Below are positions 29,636 to 38,548 of a DNA stretch of 64,000 bases, in pieces. The translations under genes were made by a program, and so were the position numbers. A model generated the notes under the pieces. It worked only from the letters and a program-made list of their open reading frames with translations, made no database searches and was not told where the DNA came from. This stretch comes from an uncultured Flavobacteriales bacterium (GTDB taxonomy: Bacteria > Bacteroidota > Bacteroidia > Flavobacteriales_D > Crocinitomicaceae), in the NCBI GenBank assembly GCA_903823565.1, contig CAIJTF010000033.1, positions 1 through 64,000 on the forward strand. Direction: 5' to 3'. Numbering within the stretch: position 1 is the stretch's first letter; every line of letters begins with the position of its first letter.

Positions 29636-29656
29636 TGGCTAAAAGAGTTTGGGTTT

Positions 29657-29664
29657 CAAAAGTA
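29657..29664 (-). promoter_or_regulatory. TAnnTTTG -7 element of birA
   Basis: TACTTTTG on the minus strand, 21 bases before the birA ATG, in the divergent birA-rsfS region. Confidence 0.55.
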
Positions 29665-29682
29665 AAATTAAAATTAAAAGGG

Positions 29683-29690
29683 TAGCTTTG
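29683..29690 (+). promoter_or_regulatory. TAnnTTTG -7 element of rsfS
   Basis: TAGCTTTG ending 15 bases before the rsfS ATG at 29706. It excludes the upstream in-frame start at 29649. Confidence 0.55.
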
Positions 29691-29705
29691 CACTCAATAA
29701 ACAGG

Positions 29706-30086
29706 ATGGCGAAGAAAAAGAAAACACTTGATTACACAGAACATCTTTGTGCATGCATTGTTGAAGGAATGCAAGAGAATAAGGCCCGGGATATTGTTGT
29801 ATTAGACCTAAGAGCCTTGTCGTCTGCAGTGTGTGATTTTTTCGTCATTTGCCACGGAGATTCAAGCACGCAGGTTGATGGAATTACGAACGCAGTAACC
29901 CGGTTTACGCGAAAACAAATGAAAGAAAAACCATGGCGCACCGAAGGAGAGCGAAACAGTGAGTGGGTATTGCTGGACTACATCGATGTTGTAGCACACA
30001 TCTTTTATAAGGAGGCACGCCAATTTTATGAAATCGAAGAATTGTGGGCAGACGGAATTCGTACCGACTATCCAACTATAAATTAA
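29706..30086 (+). CDS. rsfS: Ribosomal silencing factor RsfS (Iojap family)
   Basis: Binds ribosomal protein L14 and blocks joining of the ribosomal subunits when nutrients are scarce. 126 residues from the ATG at 29706 (AKKKKTLDY). Signatures: KARDIVVLDLRALSSAVCDF, FFVICHGDSSTQVDGI and the C-terminal EWVLLDYIDVVAHIFYKEAR, then FYEIEELWAD. ftsH starts 4 bases after the stop, forming an rsfS-ftsH-cdsA-psd run. Confidence 0.94.
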   Translation: MAKKKKTLDYTEHLCACIVEGMQENKARDIVVLDLRALSSAVCDFFVICHGDSSTQVDGITNAVTRFTRKQMKEKPWRTEGERNSEWVLLDYIDVVAHIFYKEARQFYEIEELWADGIRTDYPTIN

Positions 30087-30090
30087 CACT

Positions 30091-32106
30091 ATGTCAGAGG
30101 ATAAAAAAAGAGGCTTTTCCGTTTACTGGATATATGCCATAGCTGCGATAGCATTTATTGGAATTCAGCTATTTTATAGCAACCAAACGAAATTAAAACT
30201 TAATGATAAGTCCGGATTTTTTCAAGTTTTAGATTCTTCGGGTATTTCTAAAGTTGATATTGTAAACGGTTCTAAGGCGGATTTTAAGCTCAACGCCAAA
30301 GGGGTTGAAGTTATAAAGACTGTAGGGAATGGTGAATTAACAAAACTATGGGCTCAGCTTAAAAAGCTTAGTCCAAAAGAGCAATTAGAGGTAACTATCC
30401 AACTGCAGAACATCGGAGATCAAGGAAATTTTGAAAAGAACCTTGAAATAAAAAAAATGAAATATGGAAATAAGGATGAGGTGGACTATGTGGGTACGAT
30501 CTTTTGGTATTTGCTTCCATTCGGTATAATCTTCCTGATTTGGTTTTTCGTAATGCGAAGGATGACTGGGGGTTCCGGAGGGGGCGGTGGCGGCCAAATT
30601 TTCAACATTGGTAAATCAAGAGCACAGTTGTATGATAAAGGAAAGTCGACGAATGTAACGTTTGAGGATGTTGCAGGATTACAAGGGGCCAAGGAAGAGA
30701 TCGTGGAGATTGTTGAATTCCTCAAAAACCCTAAAAAATATACGGACATTGGAGCAAAAATACCTAAGGGCGCCTTGCTTGTTGGTCCTCCAGGAACTGG
30801 AAAAACCTTGTTAGCAAAAGCAGTGGCGGGAGAAGCAAAGGTTCCTTTTTTCTCTTTGTCCGGTTCTGATTTTGTGGAAATGTTCGTTGGAGTTGGAGCT
30901 TCTCGTGTACGGGACCTCTTTCGACAAGCCAAAGAAAAAGCACCTGCCATCATTTTTATTGATGAAATTGACGCCATAGGAAGGGCTCGAGGTAAAAACA
31001 ATGGGTTCAATTCAAACGATGAGCGTGAAAACACCTTAAATCAACTCTTAACGGAGATGGATGGATTTGGAACCAACAGTGGGGTAATCATTTTGGCTGC
31101 GACCAATCGATCTGACGTACTGGATGGGGCCTTAATGCGCGCCGGTCGATTTGATCGTCAAATCTATGTGGATATGCCTGATTTAAATGAACGAAAGGAA
31201 ATCTTTACGGTGCATTTGAAACCGCTTAAGCTTTCCAAGGAAATAGACATAGAGTTTTTAGCCAAGCAAACACCCGGATTTAGTGGAGCGGATATAGCGA
31301 ATCTGTGTAACGAAGCGGCATTGATTGCTGCTAGAAAAGAAAAGAAAAAGGTAGATCGCCAAGATTTCTTGGATGCTGTGGATCGAATTGTAGGAGGATT
31401 AGAGAAAAAGAATAAAATCATTACGGCAGATGAGAAAAAAACAATTGCCTTCCACGAAGCGGGACATGCCACTATTTCTTGGTTATTGCAATACGCCCCT
31501 CCTTTGGTGAAGGTCACCATTGTTCCTCGTGGGCAATCCTTGGGCGCTGCTTGGTATTTGCCTGAAGAGAGAAGCATCACCACTACGGAGCAGCTGTTAG
31601 ATCAAATGTGTTCGGCATTAGGAGGACGAGCTGCTGAACAAATCATGTTTGATAAAATAAGTACTGGTGCATTGAGTGATCTTGAAAAGGTGACAAAACA
31701 AGCGTATGCCATGGTAAGTATTTACGGCTTGAACAAGCGGGTGGGCAACCTTTCTTATTACGACTCACAGGGCAGGGATTATTTTACCAAACCATATTCT
31801 GAGGATACGGCAAAAATGATCGATGAAGAAGTTTCACTATTGATAGAATCACAATATCAACGTGCCATAGAGGTTTTGACAGCCCACAAGGACAAACTTG
31901 AGGCACTTGCTGAAAAATTACTGACAGACGAAGTTATCTTCAAAGAAGATTTAGAACAAATTTTCGGAAAGCGCCCTTGGGAGGTTCCTAACGAGGTTGT
32001 TCCTGAAGAGACCGCAGAGGAAGTACAAAACGAAACCCTGGGTTCGCAGGAGAGTGATGCAGAGGAGCCATCTACCGAGGAAAAGGATTCATCGGAAACT
32101 AATTAA
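30091..32106 (+). CDS. ftsH: ATP-dependent zinc metalloprotease FtsH
   Basis: Membrane-anchored AAA+ protease that degrades unfolded and regulatory membrane proteins. 671 residues. Transmembrane helix 1 is at residues 9-25 and helix 2 at about 137-155, followed by a glycine-rich hinge. AAA domain: Walker [16 protein letters not shown] (about 231-245), Walker [13 protein letters not shown], and the arginine finger region [11 protein letters not shown]. The zinc-binding motif is [11 protein letters not shown], with a further acidic ligand in [10 protein letters not shown]. The C-terminal 40 residues are strongly acidic and probably disordered. Confidence 0.97.
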   Translation: MSEDKKRGFSVYWIYAIAAIAFIGIQLFYSNQTKLKLNDKSGFFQVLDSSGISKVDIVNGSKADFKLNAKGVEVIKTVGNGELTKLWAQLKKLSPKEQLEVTIQLQNIGDQGNFEKNLEIKKMKYGNKDEVDYVGTIFWYLLPFGIIFLIWFFVMRRMTGGSGGGGGGQIFNIGKSRAQLYDKGKSTNVTFEDVAGLQGAKEEIVEIVEFLKNPKKYTDIGAKIPKGALLVGPPGTGKTLLAKAVAGEAKVPFFSLSGSDFVEMFVGVGASRVRDLFRQAKEKAPAIIFIDEIDAIGRARGKNNGFNSNDERENTLNQLLTEMDGFGTNSGVIILAATNRSDVLDGALMRAGRFDRQIYVDMPDLNERKEIFTVHLKPLKLSKEIDIEFLAKQTPGFSGADIANLCNEAALIAARKEKKKVDRQDFLDAVDRIVGGLEKKNKIITADEKKTIAFHEAGHATISWLLQYAPPLVKVTIVPRGQSLGAAWYLPEERSITTTEQLLDQMCSALGGRAAEQIMFDKISTGALSDLEKVTKQAYAMVSIYGLNKRVGNLSYYDSQGRDYFTKPYSEDTAKMIDEEVSLLIESQYQRAIEVLTAHKDKLEALAEKLLTDEVIFKEDLEQIFGKRPWEVPNEVVPEETAEEVQNETLGSQESDAEEPSTEEKDSSETN

Positions 32107-32125
32107 TTTTTAGTACTTTTCGTGG

Positions 32126-32932
32126 ATGAATAATCTTGCTTTACGATGCATTACAGGTGCAGCTTTTGGTATTGTAATGATATCCACAACGTTCTCTCCC
32201 CTTTGGATTCAATGTATCGTCTTTGGAATTTTTATGTTGCAAGCCTTGCTTGAATTTTACGGACTAGCTAGCAAACGACAAGGGCCACACCGAGGACTAG
32301 GAACCATGGCTGGTCTCATTGCTTACCTGGTTTTGTGTGCTGGTGCACTTGGCATTCTGCGTCAAAATCATTTGGCCTTACTTCTGCCGCTTTTTCTTGG
32401 TCCCGGAACCCTTGAACTTTGGAGAAAAAGCGAGACGCCATTAGAGAATTTTGCGCTATATGGGGCAGGAATAATCTACATCACCTTGCCCATGTTTTTA
32501 TTGGTAGTGTTATCCCAACAAGACATTAATGGGTTGCCTTTAAGTTTAGGGATGCTTGCATTAATTTGGACCAATGACTCCTTTGCATATTTTGGTGGCA
32601 GGCTATTGGGGAAGCACAAGTTATTTGAACGAATATCCCCCAAAAAAACGTGGGAAGGTACACTGGTTGGCATGCTTACCACAATGGTTGTTGGGTGGGC
32701 CATTGCCAACTGGCAGGATACTGATCATTACTTCTTTTGGCTCGTAGCAGGAGTATTAACCTCTTCCTCCGCCATTCTTGGGGATTTGTTAGAATCTTTG
32801 TTCAAGAGAAGTGCAGATGTTAAAGATTCGGGGAATATTTTACCCGGACATGGTGGGGTATTAGACCGATTTGATGCCGTTTTACTCGCTTCACCGGTCT
32901 TCTACGGTTGGTATATGATTTATTTTAATTAG
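32126..32932 (+). CDS. cdsA: Phosphatidate cytidylyltransferase
   Basis: Makes CDP-diacylglycerol from phosphatidic acid and CTP, downstream of PlsC. 268 residues with about seven hydrophobic helices. The CDS signature is present in two parts: RISPKKTWEGTLVG and SLFKRSADVKDSGNILPG followed by HGGVLDRFDA. A near-match promoter element TACTTTTC ends 4 bases before the ATG. The psd promoter element begins one base after the cdsA stop codon. Confidence 0.94.
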   Translation: MNNLALRCITGAAFGIVMISTTFSPLWIQCIVFGIFMLQALLEFYGLASKRQGPHRGLGTMAGLIAYLVLCAGALGILRQNHLALLLPLFLGPGTLELWRKSETPLENFALYGAGIIYITLPMFLLVVLSQQDINGLPLSLGMLALIWTNDSFAYFGGRLLGKHKLFERISPKKTWEGTLVGMLTTMVVGWAIANWQDTDHYFFWLVAGVLTSSSAILGDLLESLFKRSADVKDSGNILPGHGGVLDRFDAVLLASPVFYGWYMIYFN

Positions 32933-32940
32933 TACTTTTG
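32933..32940 (+). promoter_or_regulatory. TAnnTTTG -7 element of psd
   Basis: TACTTTTG ending 4 bases before the GTG start of psd. Confidence 0.65.
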
Positions 32941-32944
32941 TTTC

Positions 32945-33610
32945 GTGAGATTTCATAGGGAAGGTCGTTTTATCATGGGAGTAACCTTCCTGGTTACCGT
33001 GGGATTGATTGGAATTGTTTGGACGATTCTAACGCCTATTTTACCTGTTTATCTCAGAATCGCAATAAGCTTCCTAGCGTTTGCTTTTCTAGGTATAATC
33101 GTACAATTTTTCAGGGTTCCGCACCGAACGATACGTGGAGATGACCATATGGTCATTTGTCCAGCCGATGGAAAAGTAGTGGTCATCGAACGGGTATATG
33201 AACCTGAATTTTTGAAGACAGAGTGTATTCAAATTTCCATTTTCATGTCGCCCTTGAACGTTCACGCCAACTACACTCCTATTGGCGGCAAGGTCGTTTA
33301 TCAAGCCTATCATCCAGGAAGTTATCTTGTTGCTTGGCACCCTAAAAGTTCTACCGAAAACGAACGGACGACCATGGTAATAGAAACGGCGGACAAGCAA
33401 CAGGTTCTGGTGCGTCAAATTGCCGGGGCATTGGCTCGAAGGATATGTTTCTATCCTGAGAAAGACTCAAAAGTTGAACGCGGGGAGGAATTTGGATTCA
33501 TCAAATTTGGATCACGTGTTGATGTTTTCCTACCAATTCATGCAACGATTTGCGTTCAAATAGGCGATTTAGTTAAAAACCGCGAACATATTTTAGCGAA
33601 ACTGGTTTAA
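32945..33610 (+). CDS. psd: Phosphatidylserine decarboxylase proenzyme (short, PSD-A type)
   Basis: Converts phosphatidylserine to phosphatidylethanolamine. 221 residues, the short form. Two hydrophobic segments lie in the first 60 residues, then the catalytic core: CPADGKVVVIERV, ISIFMSPLNVHANYTPIGG. The self-cleavage site, where Ser becomes the pyruvoyl cofactor, is GFIKFGSRVDVFLP (Gly-Ser at about residues 190-191). Start GTG at 32945. Together with cdsA and plsC it covers part of phospholipid synthesis. Confidence 0.94.
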   Translation: MRFHREGRFIMGVTFLVTVGLIGIVWTILTPILPVYLRIAISFLAFAFLGIIVQFFRVPHRTIRGDDHMVICPADGKVVVIERVYEPEFLKTECIQISIFMSPLNVHANYTPIGGKVVYQAYHPGSYLVAWHPKSSTENERTTMVIETADKQQVLVRQIAGALARRICFYPEKDSKVERGEEFGFIKFGSRVDVFLPIHATICVQIGDLVKNREHILAKLV

Positions 33611-33643
33611 TTCTTATATTTACCCAAACTAAAATAAATCAAA

Positions 33644-33871
33644 ATGAAAAAAATAGCTTTAGCCCTAGCCTTAGTTACGTTCAGCGGAACGGTAGCAACC
33701 CAGGTTTATGCGGCCTCTAGGACGGTAAAAAAGGAGATAAGAGAGGACGATGACAAAAAGAAAAAAAGAAAAAAGAAAAAAGCGTGTTGTACTGCCGGAG
33801 CAACAGAGCAAAAGAAATGTTGTTCTAGTGGAGGACAAACAAAATCAAGCGGATGCACTGAAAAGCATTAG
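33644..33871 (+). CDS. Small exported lysine- and cysteine-rich protein
   Basis: 75 residues, no family recognised. A signal peptide (KKIALALALVTFSGTVATQVYA) is followed by an acidic-then-basic run (REDDDKKKKRKKKKA) and a cysteine-rich tail with two CC pairs (ACCTAG, KKCCSSGG) and a final SSGCTEKH. The mature protein would be about 50 residues, very hydrophilic and possibly metal-binding or disulfide-bonded. The upstream element is a near match (TATATTTA). A bidirectional-looking terminator follows. Confidence 0.7.
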   Translation: MKKIALALALVTFSGTVATQVYAASRTVKKEIREDDDKKKKRKKKKACCTAGATEQKKCCSSGGQTKSSGCTEKH

Positions 33872-33893
33872 TGCTTGCAAATATGAAAAAATT

Positions 33894-33919
33894 AGGGTGT
33901 CAATAGGCACCCTTTTTTT
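33894..33919. terminator. Terminator hairpin between two convergent genes
   Basis: Stem AGGGTG / CACCCT with an 8-base loop, flanked by A-rich sequence on the left and seven T on the right. It could end transcripts from both sides: the small exported protein and the acyl-CoA ligase, whose stop codon overlaps the T-run. Confidence 0.75.
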
Positions 33920-35681
33920 ATGAATAGATGTCGTTTATTTGGTCTTGATACTTTTCCATGATCACCTTTCTTTTCAACTTGAGGGTTGGTGTCAATTCAC
34001 CTCCATCGATGGAGAAAAGTTCGGGTAAAAGCCGAAAATCCTTAATCTGTTCCCAATTTCCCAGGTTTTGATTAATGTTGGAAATTTCGGATTGTATAAG
34101 GGTTTTTACTTGTGTATTGTGGAGCATTTCTTGATTCGCAATGGATTCTTGGATCCACCCTTTTTTGACAGCTAGTTCTTTAAGTACCTCAAAATTGGGG
34201 ACGACCAAGGCCGAAGGAAACTTTTGGTTCTCACCAATCACCATAGTTTGCTCAATCATTCTGGACTCTTTTAAATGGTTCTCCAAGGCTTGAGGAACGA
34301 TGTATTTTCCTCCGGACGTTTTAAAGATCTCTTTCTTTCGATCCGTAATTTTCAAGAATTTACCTTCAACAAATTCACCAATATCTCCAGTTTTGAACCA
34401 CCCGTCTGCATCCAAGACTTCTTGGGTTGCTTCTAAATTATTGTAGTACCCCATCATTACATTTGGACCTTTAACACAAATCTCTCCGTCGGAAGCAATG
34501 CGCACTTCTACTCCGTCAATAAGGGCCCCTACACTGCCAATGCAGATTCCTTTGTCAAAGGAATTCACCGATACAACTGGGGACGTTTCCGTAAGGCCAT
34601 ACCCTTCCAAAATCGGAATATCTGCAGCCAAAAAAATGCGAGCAAGCCTCGGCTGAAGTGCTGCACTTCCTGAGGCTATGGCGCGAACCTTTCCACCCAG
34701 AGCTTCTTTCCATTTTTTAAAGATTAGTTTACGCGCAATTTTCAGTTGTAGGTAATAAAGGGGGCTTTTTCCCTGTTGCTCATAGGATTCGGCTAGGGAA
34801 ACGGCCCAAAAAAACAAGGATCTTTTAAGCCCCGTCAATTCATCTCCTTTGGCCAGAATTCGGTCATAAACCTTTTCGATAAGTCGAGGAACGGCACTGA
34901 ACACATCCGGTTGAACTTCACGAATATTATCGCCAATGGTCTCCATGGATTCAGCAAAATAAATGGATGCTCCAATGTACATGTAAAGGTAGTGCAACAT
35001 CCTTTCGTAAATATGACAAACAGGAAGAAACGTCAGTACCTTAGAATCGTTATCCGCGGGAATTGGATTTACACAGGCTAACACATTGGAGAGAACGTTT
35101 CTGTGCGAGAGCATCACCCCTTTTGGATTGCCTGTAGTACCTGATGTGTAAATAATGGTAGCCAACTCCTGGTCTTGAACTTTTGACATGCGTTGTTGAA
35201 CTTCCCCTTCTTTTTCATCCGTTCTCTCGTGAAAAAAGGTATCCCAAGGTTCAACACCTGATACGTCGTCAAACGCAAAGGAACCTTTCAAAGCCTTTAA
35301 TTCACCCTTTACCGCTAAAATCTTATCGGCAATCTCTTGGTTCCCTACAAACATATATTTTGCTTCACAATCGTTTAGGATAAAGCAATAATCTCTGGAA
35401 GAAATCGTGGGATAGAGGGGAACTAAAACAGCTCCAATTTGCTGAACGGCAATGTCCAAAATATTCCATTCCAATCGGTTCGTTGAAGCTACAGCGATAC
35501 GATCCCCAGGTTCAACCCCAGCCTCCATGAGACCAATGGATAATTGCATGGAACGTTCGAGGAATTCTTTGGTTGAAATCCCAACCCAATTTCCTTCCTT
35601 TTTGGAAAAAAACATCCCTGGTTGTGGATAGTTTTTCAGTTGATGGTAAGGAATATCAAATAATCTTGAAACGGTATTCAT
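33918..35681 (-). CDS. Long-chain acyl-CoA synthetase (AMP-forming)
   Basis: ANL-superfamily ligase, 587 residues, that activates fatty acids to acyl-CoA. The AMP-binding P-loop is ATIIYTSGTTGNPKGVMLSH (about residues 172-191). Motif A5 is LEGYGLTETSPVVSVN, A8 is WFKTGDIGEF with LKITDRKKEIFKTSGGKYI, and the catalytic lysine region lies near the C-terminal TPTLKLKRKVI. Length and motif spacing fit the FadD/bubblegum-type long-chain group. Precise substrate unknown. Confidence 0.92.
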   Translation of the reverse strand: MNTVSRLFDIPYHQLKNYPQPGMFFSKKEGNWVGISTKEFLERSMQLSIGLMEAGVEPGDRIAVASTNRLEWNILDIAVQQIGAVLVPLYPTISSRDYCFILNDCEAKYMFVGNQEIADKILAVKGELKALKGSFAFDDVSGVEPWDTFFHERTDEKEGEVQQRMSKVQDQELATIIYTSGTTGNPKGVMLSHRNVLSNVLACVNPIPADNDSKVLTFLPVCHIYERMLHYLYMYIGASIYFAESMETIGDNIREVQPDVFSAVPRLIEKVYDRILAKGDELTGLKRSLFFWAVSLAESYEQQGKSPLYYLQLKIARKLIFKKWKEALGGKVRAIASGSAALQPRLARIFLAADIPILEGYGLTETSPVVSVNSFDKGICIGSVGALIDGVEVRIASDGEICVKGPNVMMGYYNNLEATQEVLDADGWFKTGDIGEFVEGKFLKITDRKKEIFKTSGGKYIVPQALENHLKESRMIEQTMVIGENQKFPSALVVPNFEVLKELAVKKGWIQESIANQEMLHNTQVKTLIQSEISNINQNLGNWEQIKDFRLLPELFSIDGGELTPTLKLKRKVIMEKYQDQINDIYS

Positions 35682-35705
35682 AGCAATAGGCTTTCGGTAA
35701 TAGGA

Positions 35706-35975
35706 TTAAGATTCGTTTTGATTCAGCGCATTTAGTTTATCAATAAACTGATCGGATTTTTCTTCAAAGGATTGAACGATGGCAACAAATTCACCTTTTC
35801 CTTTTGCCTTGTTAATTTTACTTAAAAGGTCATTATACGTTTGAATTACCTCATTGATTAAGGATTCGGAAGCATCTTCTTTGGACGGTTGTGTATCTTG
35901 TATGTAAATGCATTCATCAATAACGTCTACAATCATCGCGTTGATGTTTCTCTTTAAAGTTCTTTTATTTGCCAT
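35706..35975 (-). CDS. Small helical hypothetical protein
   Basis: 89 residues from the ATG at 35975 (ANKRTLKRNINAMIVDVIDE). Predicted largely alpha-helical. A basic N-terminus is followed by an acidic middle (QDTQPSKEDASESLINEVIQ) and a helical C-terminus. I do not recognise a characterised family, although short conserved proteins beginning this way occur in Bacteroidota. It lies 24 bases upstream of the acyl-CoA ligase on the same strand. TATATTTG upstream supports expression. Confidence 0.7.
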   Translation of the reverse strand: MANKRTLKRNINAMIVDVIDECIYIQDTQPSKEDASESLINEVIQTYNDLLSKINKAKGKGEFVAIVQSFEEKSDQFIDKLNALNQNES

Positions 35976-35987
35976 AAGGGTTTTTTT

Positions 35988-35995
35988 CAAATATA
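35988..35995 (-). promoter_or_regulatory. TAnnTTTG -7 element of the 89-residue gene
   Basis: TATATTTG on the minus strand, ending 12 bases before the ATG at 35975. Confidence 0.55.
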
Positions 35996-36033
35996 TTCAT
36001 TTTACGAAACTTCTGATAAAAATATAATATGGT

Positions 36034-36041
36034 TACTTTTG
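36034..36041 (+). promoter_or_regulatory. TAnnTTTG -7 element of the RlmI-like gene
   Basis: TACTTTTG, 4 bases before a GTG (36046) and 7 before an ATG (36049). The 4-base spacing common in this window favours the GTG, but both are possible. Confidence 0.6.
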
Positions 36042-36045
36042 TTTT

Positions 36046-37218
36046 GTGATGCAGGAAATCTATTTGAGGAAAGGAAAAGATGCTTCGATTCGAAGAAAAC
36101 ACCCTTGGATCTTTTCAGGCGCTATAGGATCTGATACCTCATCCATAGAAGACGGTTCACTGGTACGCGTGTGCACAAACCAACAAGAGGTATTAGCGAT
36201 AGGGCATTTTCAAAAGGGTTCCATTGCGGTTCGAATTCTGCGCTTCAGCGGGGAAGAAATTGATCAGAGGTTTTGGAACCAACGCATTCAGGCTGCTTGG
36301 AAACTTCGCATGGATTTGGGATTGCTTACAAAGGACAATACTATTTTTCGATTAGTTCATGGAGAGGGCGATCTTTTGCCTGGATTAGTGATTGATTTCT
36401 ATGGAGGTGTTTGTGTGGTGCAATGCCATTCCATTGGTATGTTGCAATGCATTTTGGAAATCGTTGATGCCTTAAAGGAGGTTATTGGAAGTAAATTAAA
36501 AGCCATATACCACAAATCTAAAGGGAGCCTACCTCGAAGCGTTGAAACACAAGACGGTTATTTATATGGTTCCATCGACATGCCTTTTTATGCCTATGAA
36601 AACCAAGTTCGCTATTCAATAGATTGGATTTTGGGTCAAAAAACCGGTTTTTTTATTGATCAAAGAGAAAACAGGAAACTTTTGGGGCAATTATCGAAAG
36701 GGAAAAAAATTCTTAATGCTTTTTGCTATTCGGGTGGGTTTAGTTTGGAGGCCTTAATGAATGGAGCAAGCGATGTGTACTCTTTGGATAGTTCGGAAAA
36801 AGCCATAGCGCTCACAGAGGCCAATGTTTCGTTGAATACGTTCGAAGGAAAGCATGTTTCTGTGATCGCAGACGCCATGGACTATTTGAAAGAATTACCG
36901 CTGCCTTTTGACATCATTGTTCTTGATCCTCCTGCTTTTGCGAAGCATCTAGACAAAAAACATAAAGCGGTTCAAGGGTACAAGCGCTTGAATGCTCATG
37001 CCTTGAGGCAAATCAAACCGGGAGGTATCTTGTTTACTTTTTCGTGTTCACAAGTAATCGATAAAATGCTATTTACCAATACCGTCATTTCTGCGGCGAT
37101 TGAATCGAAACGTCAAGTACGTATTTTATATCAAATGCATCAACCCATGGATCATCCTATTGGTGCCTTTCATCCAGAAGGAGAATATTTAAAAGGCTTG
37201 GTGTTGTATGTCGAATAG
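36046..37218 (+). CDS. RlmI-type 23S rRNA (cytosine-5) methyltransferase, PUA + Rossmann
   Basis: SAM-dependent methyltransferase of the RlmI/RlmK family, 390 residues. An N-terminal PUA RNA-binding domain (LRKGKDASIRRKHPWIFSGA) is followed by a linker domain and the methyltransferase. The GFFIDQRENRKLLG segment is the family hallmark, the SAM motif is ILNAFCYSGGFSLEALMNGA, and the catalytic loop is IVLDPPAFAKH. The exact target base cannot be decided. Its 3' end overlaps the MATE gene by 11 bases. Confidence 0.9.
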   Translation: MMQEIYLRKGKDASIRRKHPWIFSGAIGSDTSSIEDGSLVRVCTNQQEVLAIGHFQKGSIAVRILRFSGEEIDQRFWNQRIQAAWKLRMDLGLLTKDNTIFRLVHGEGDLLPGLVIDFYGGVCVVQCHSIGMLQCILEIVDALKEVIGSKLKAIYHKSKGSLPRSVETQDGYLYGSIDMPFYAYENQVRYSIDWILGQKTGFFIDQRENRKLLGQLSKGKKILNAFCYSGGFSLEALMNGASDVYSLDSSEKAIALTEANVSLNTFEGKHVSVIADAMDYLKELPLPFDIIVLDPPAFAKHLDKKHKAVQGYKRLNAHALRQIKPGGILFTFSCSQVIDKMLFTNTVISAAIESKRQVRILYQMHQPMDHPIGAFHPEGEYLKGLVLYVE

Positions 37219-38548
37219 CGTGCTTCCTCTTCATTACAGGAGCATCCTCGGCGTAGCCTTGCCCATGATGGTTTCTGGCTTTATTCAATCCATCGTATTG
37301 ATTACGGATTCTGCGTTTATAAGCCGCTACTCCGTGGAAGGATTCGACGCCGTAGGCAATGCCGGTTTGGCATACATCACCTTTTACATGATGCTGCTCG
37401 GCATGTCGGACGGCGCTCAAATATTGATGGCCCGTAGAATTGGAGAATCAAGAAACGATCAACTTGGTAGAATTCTAAACGCGACTTGGTTCGTTTTGGG
37501 GGTCTTTGCCTTGCTCTTCTTTTTGGTATTAACCTTTGTTATTCCTGATTTAATCCAATGGTATTCCAAAAATAAAAACGTTGCCATGCTTCAGGGACAG
37601 TACTTATCCTATCGTTCCTTCGCCCTTTTCTTTTCTATGATTTCATTAGGATTTCAGTCGTTCTATTTAGCGCAAGGAAAATCTTGGGTAGTATTATTGG
37701 CTGCCGTCCTAACGGCCAGTACCAATGTACTGTTCGACTACTTATTAATTTTTGGTGTTGGTGGCTTTCCCGCTATGGGAGTGCGTGGGGCAGCGGCTGC
37801 TTCGTCGTTGGCCGATGGGTTGGGAATGGTGTTTTTAGTTGGGTACACTTTACTCAGTCGTAAAAATAAAACCTTTGGGCTTTTCACCACCATAAGAGGT
37901 ATTATCATAGAGTTAAAAGAACTTTTGAGGGTAGGATTTCCACTGTTGCTGCAGGGTTTTTCCGCATTATTTACATGGACCTTATTTTTTACATGGATAG
38001 AGCAAATGGGTCAATACCAACTTACCGTTTCTCAAAACATTCGATCCATCTATTTCTTGGCTTTTGTTCCCATTTGGGGCTTTGCTGGAACCACAAAAAC
38101 GTATATATCTCAGTATATCGGCGCAAAACGACAAGTTGATTTACCCAAAATTCAAAGGCGTATCCAGCTATTGACCTTTTTATTTATGCTATTCTCCTTT
38201 CACGGGGCTATACTATATCCAGAAACGTTGATTGCTTTAATCAATCCACATGAACAATACTTCGACGAGAGCAGTGCAATACTGCGTTTGGTAGCGGGTT
38301 CAATCATGCTTTTCGCCCTGGTATCCGTTTATTTCCAGACGATTCACGGCAGCGGAAACACTATGGTCTCCATGAGCATCGAAGTGATTTCGGTGTTAGT
38401 TTACACGGCGAGCGTGTACCTGTTTATCAAAATTTTAAACTTTGATATCTATCACGTTTGGACAGTTGAATATATTTACTTTGGAACCATGGGAATGCTG
38501 TCCTTCTTATATTTGAAATTTTTTCAATGGAACAATAAAAAAATATAG
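37208..38548 (+). CDS. MATE family efflux transporter
   Basis: Polytopic membrane protein, 446 residues, about 12 hydrophobic helices. The MATE pattern is visible: an N-terminal ILGVALPMMVSGFIQSIVLI with TDSAFISRY, and symmetrical halves with the second beginning near VGFPLLLQGFSALFTWTLFF. It probably exports drugs or metabolites using a Na+ or H+ gradient. It overlaps the RlmI-like gene by 11 bases and fmt begins immediately after its stop codon. Confidence 0.9.
   Translation: MSNSVLPLHYRSILGVALPMMVSGFIQSIVLITDSAFISRYSVEGFDAVGNAGLAYITFYMMLLGMSDGAQILMARRIGESRNDQLGRILNATWFVLGVFALLFFLVLTFVIPDLIQWYSKNKNVAMLQGQYLSYRSFALFFSMISLGFQSFYLAQGKSWVVLLAAVLTASTNVLFDYLLIFGVGGFPAMGVRGAAAASSLADGLGMVFLVGYTLLSRKNKTFGLFTTIRGIIIELKELLRVGFPLLLQGFSALFTWTLFFTWIEQMGQYQLTVSQNIRSIYFLAFVPIWGFAGTTKTYISQYIGAKRQVDLPKIQRRIQLLTFLFMLFSFHGAILYPETLIALINPHEQYFDESSAILRLVAGSIMLFALVSVYFQTIHGSGNTMVSMSIEVISVLVYTASVYLFIKILNFDIYHVWTVEYIYFGTMGMLSFLYLKFFQWNNKKI

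Noticed and set aside
30486-31583. Long antisense open frames (182 and 139 codons) inside ftsH
   Set aside because: Mirror effect of codon bias in a highly conserved gene; no promoter elements and no recognisable product.
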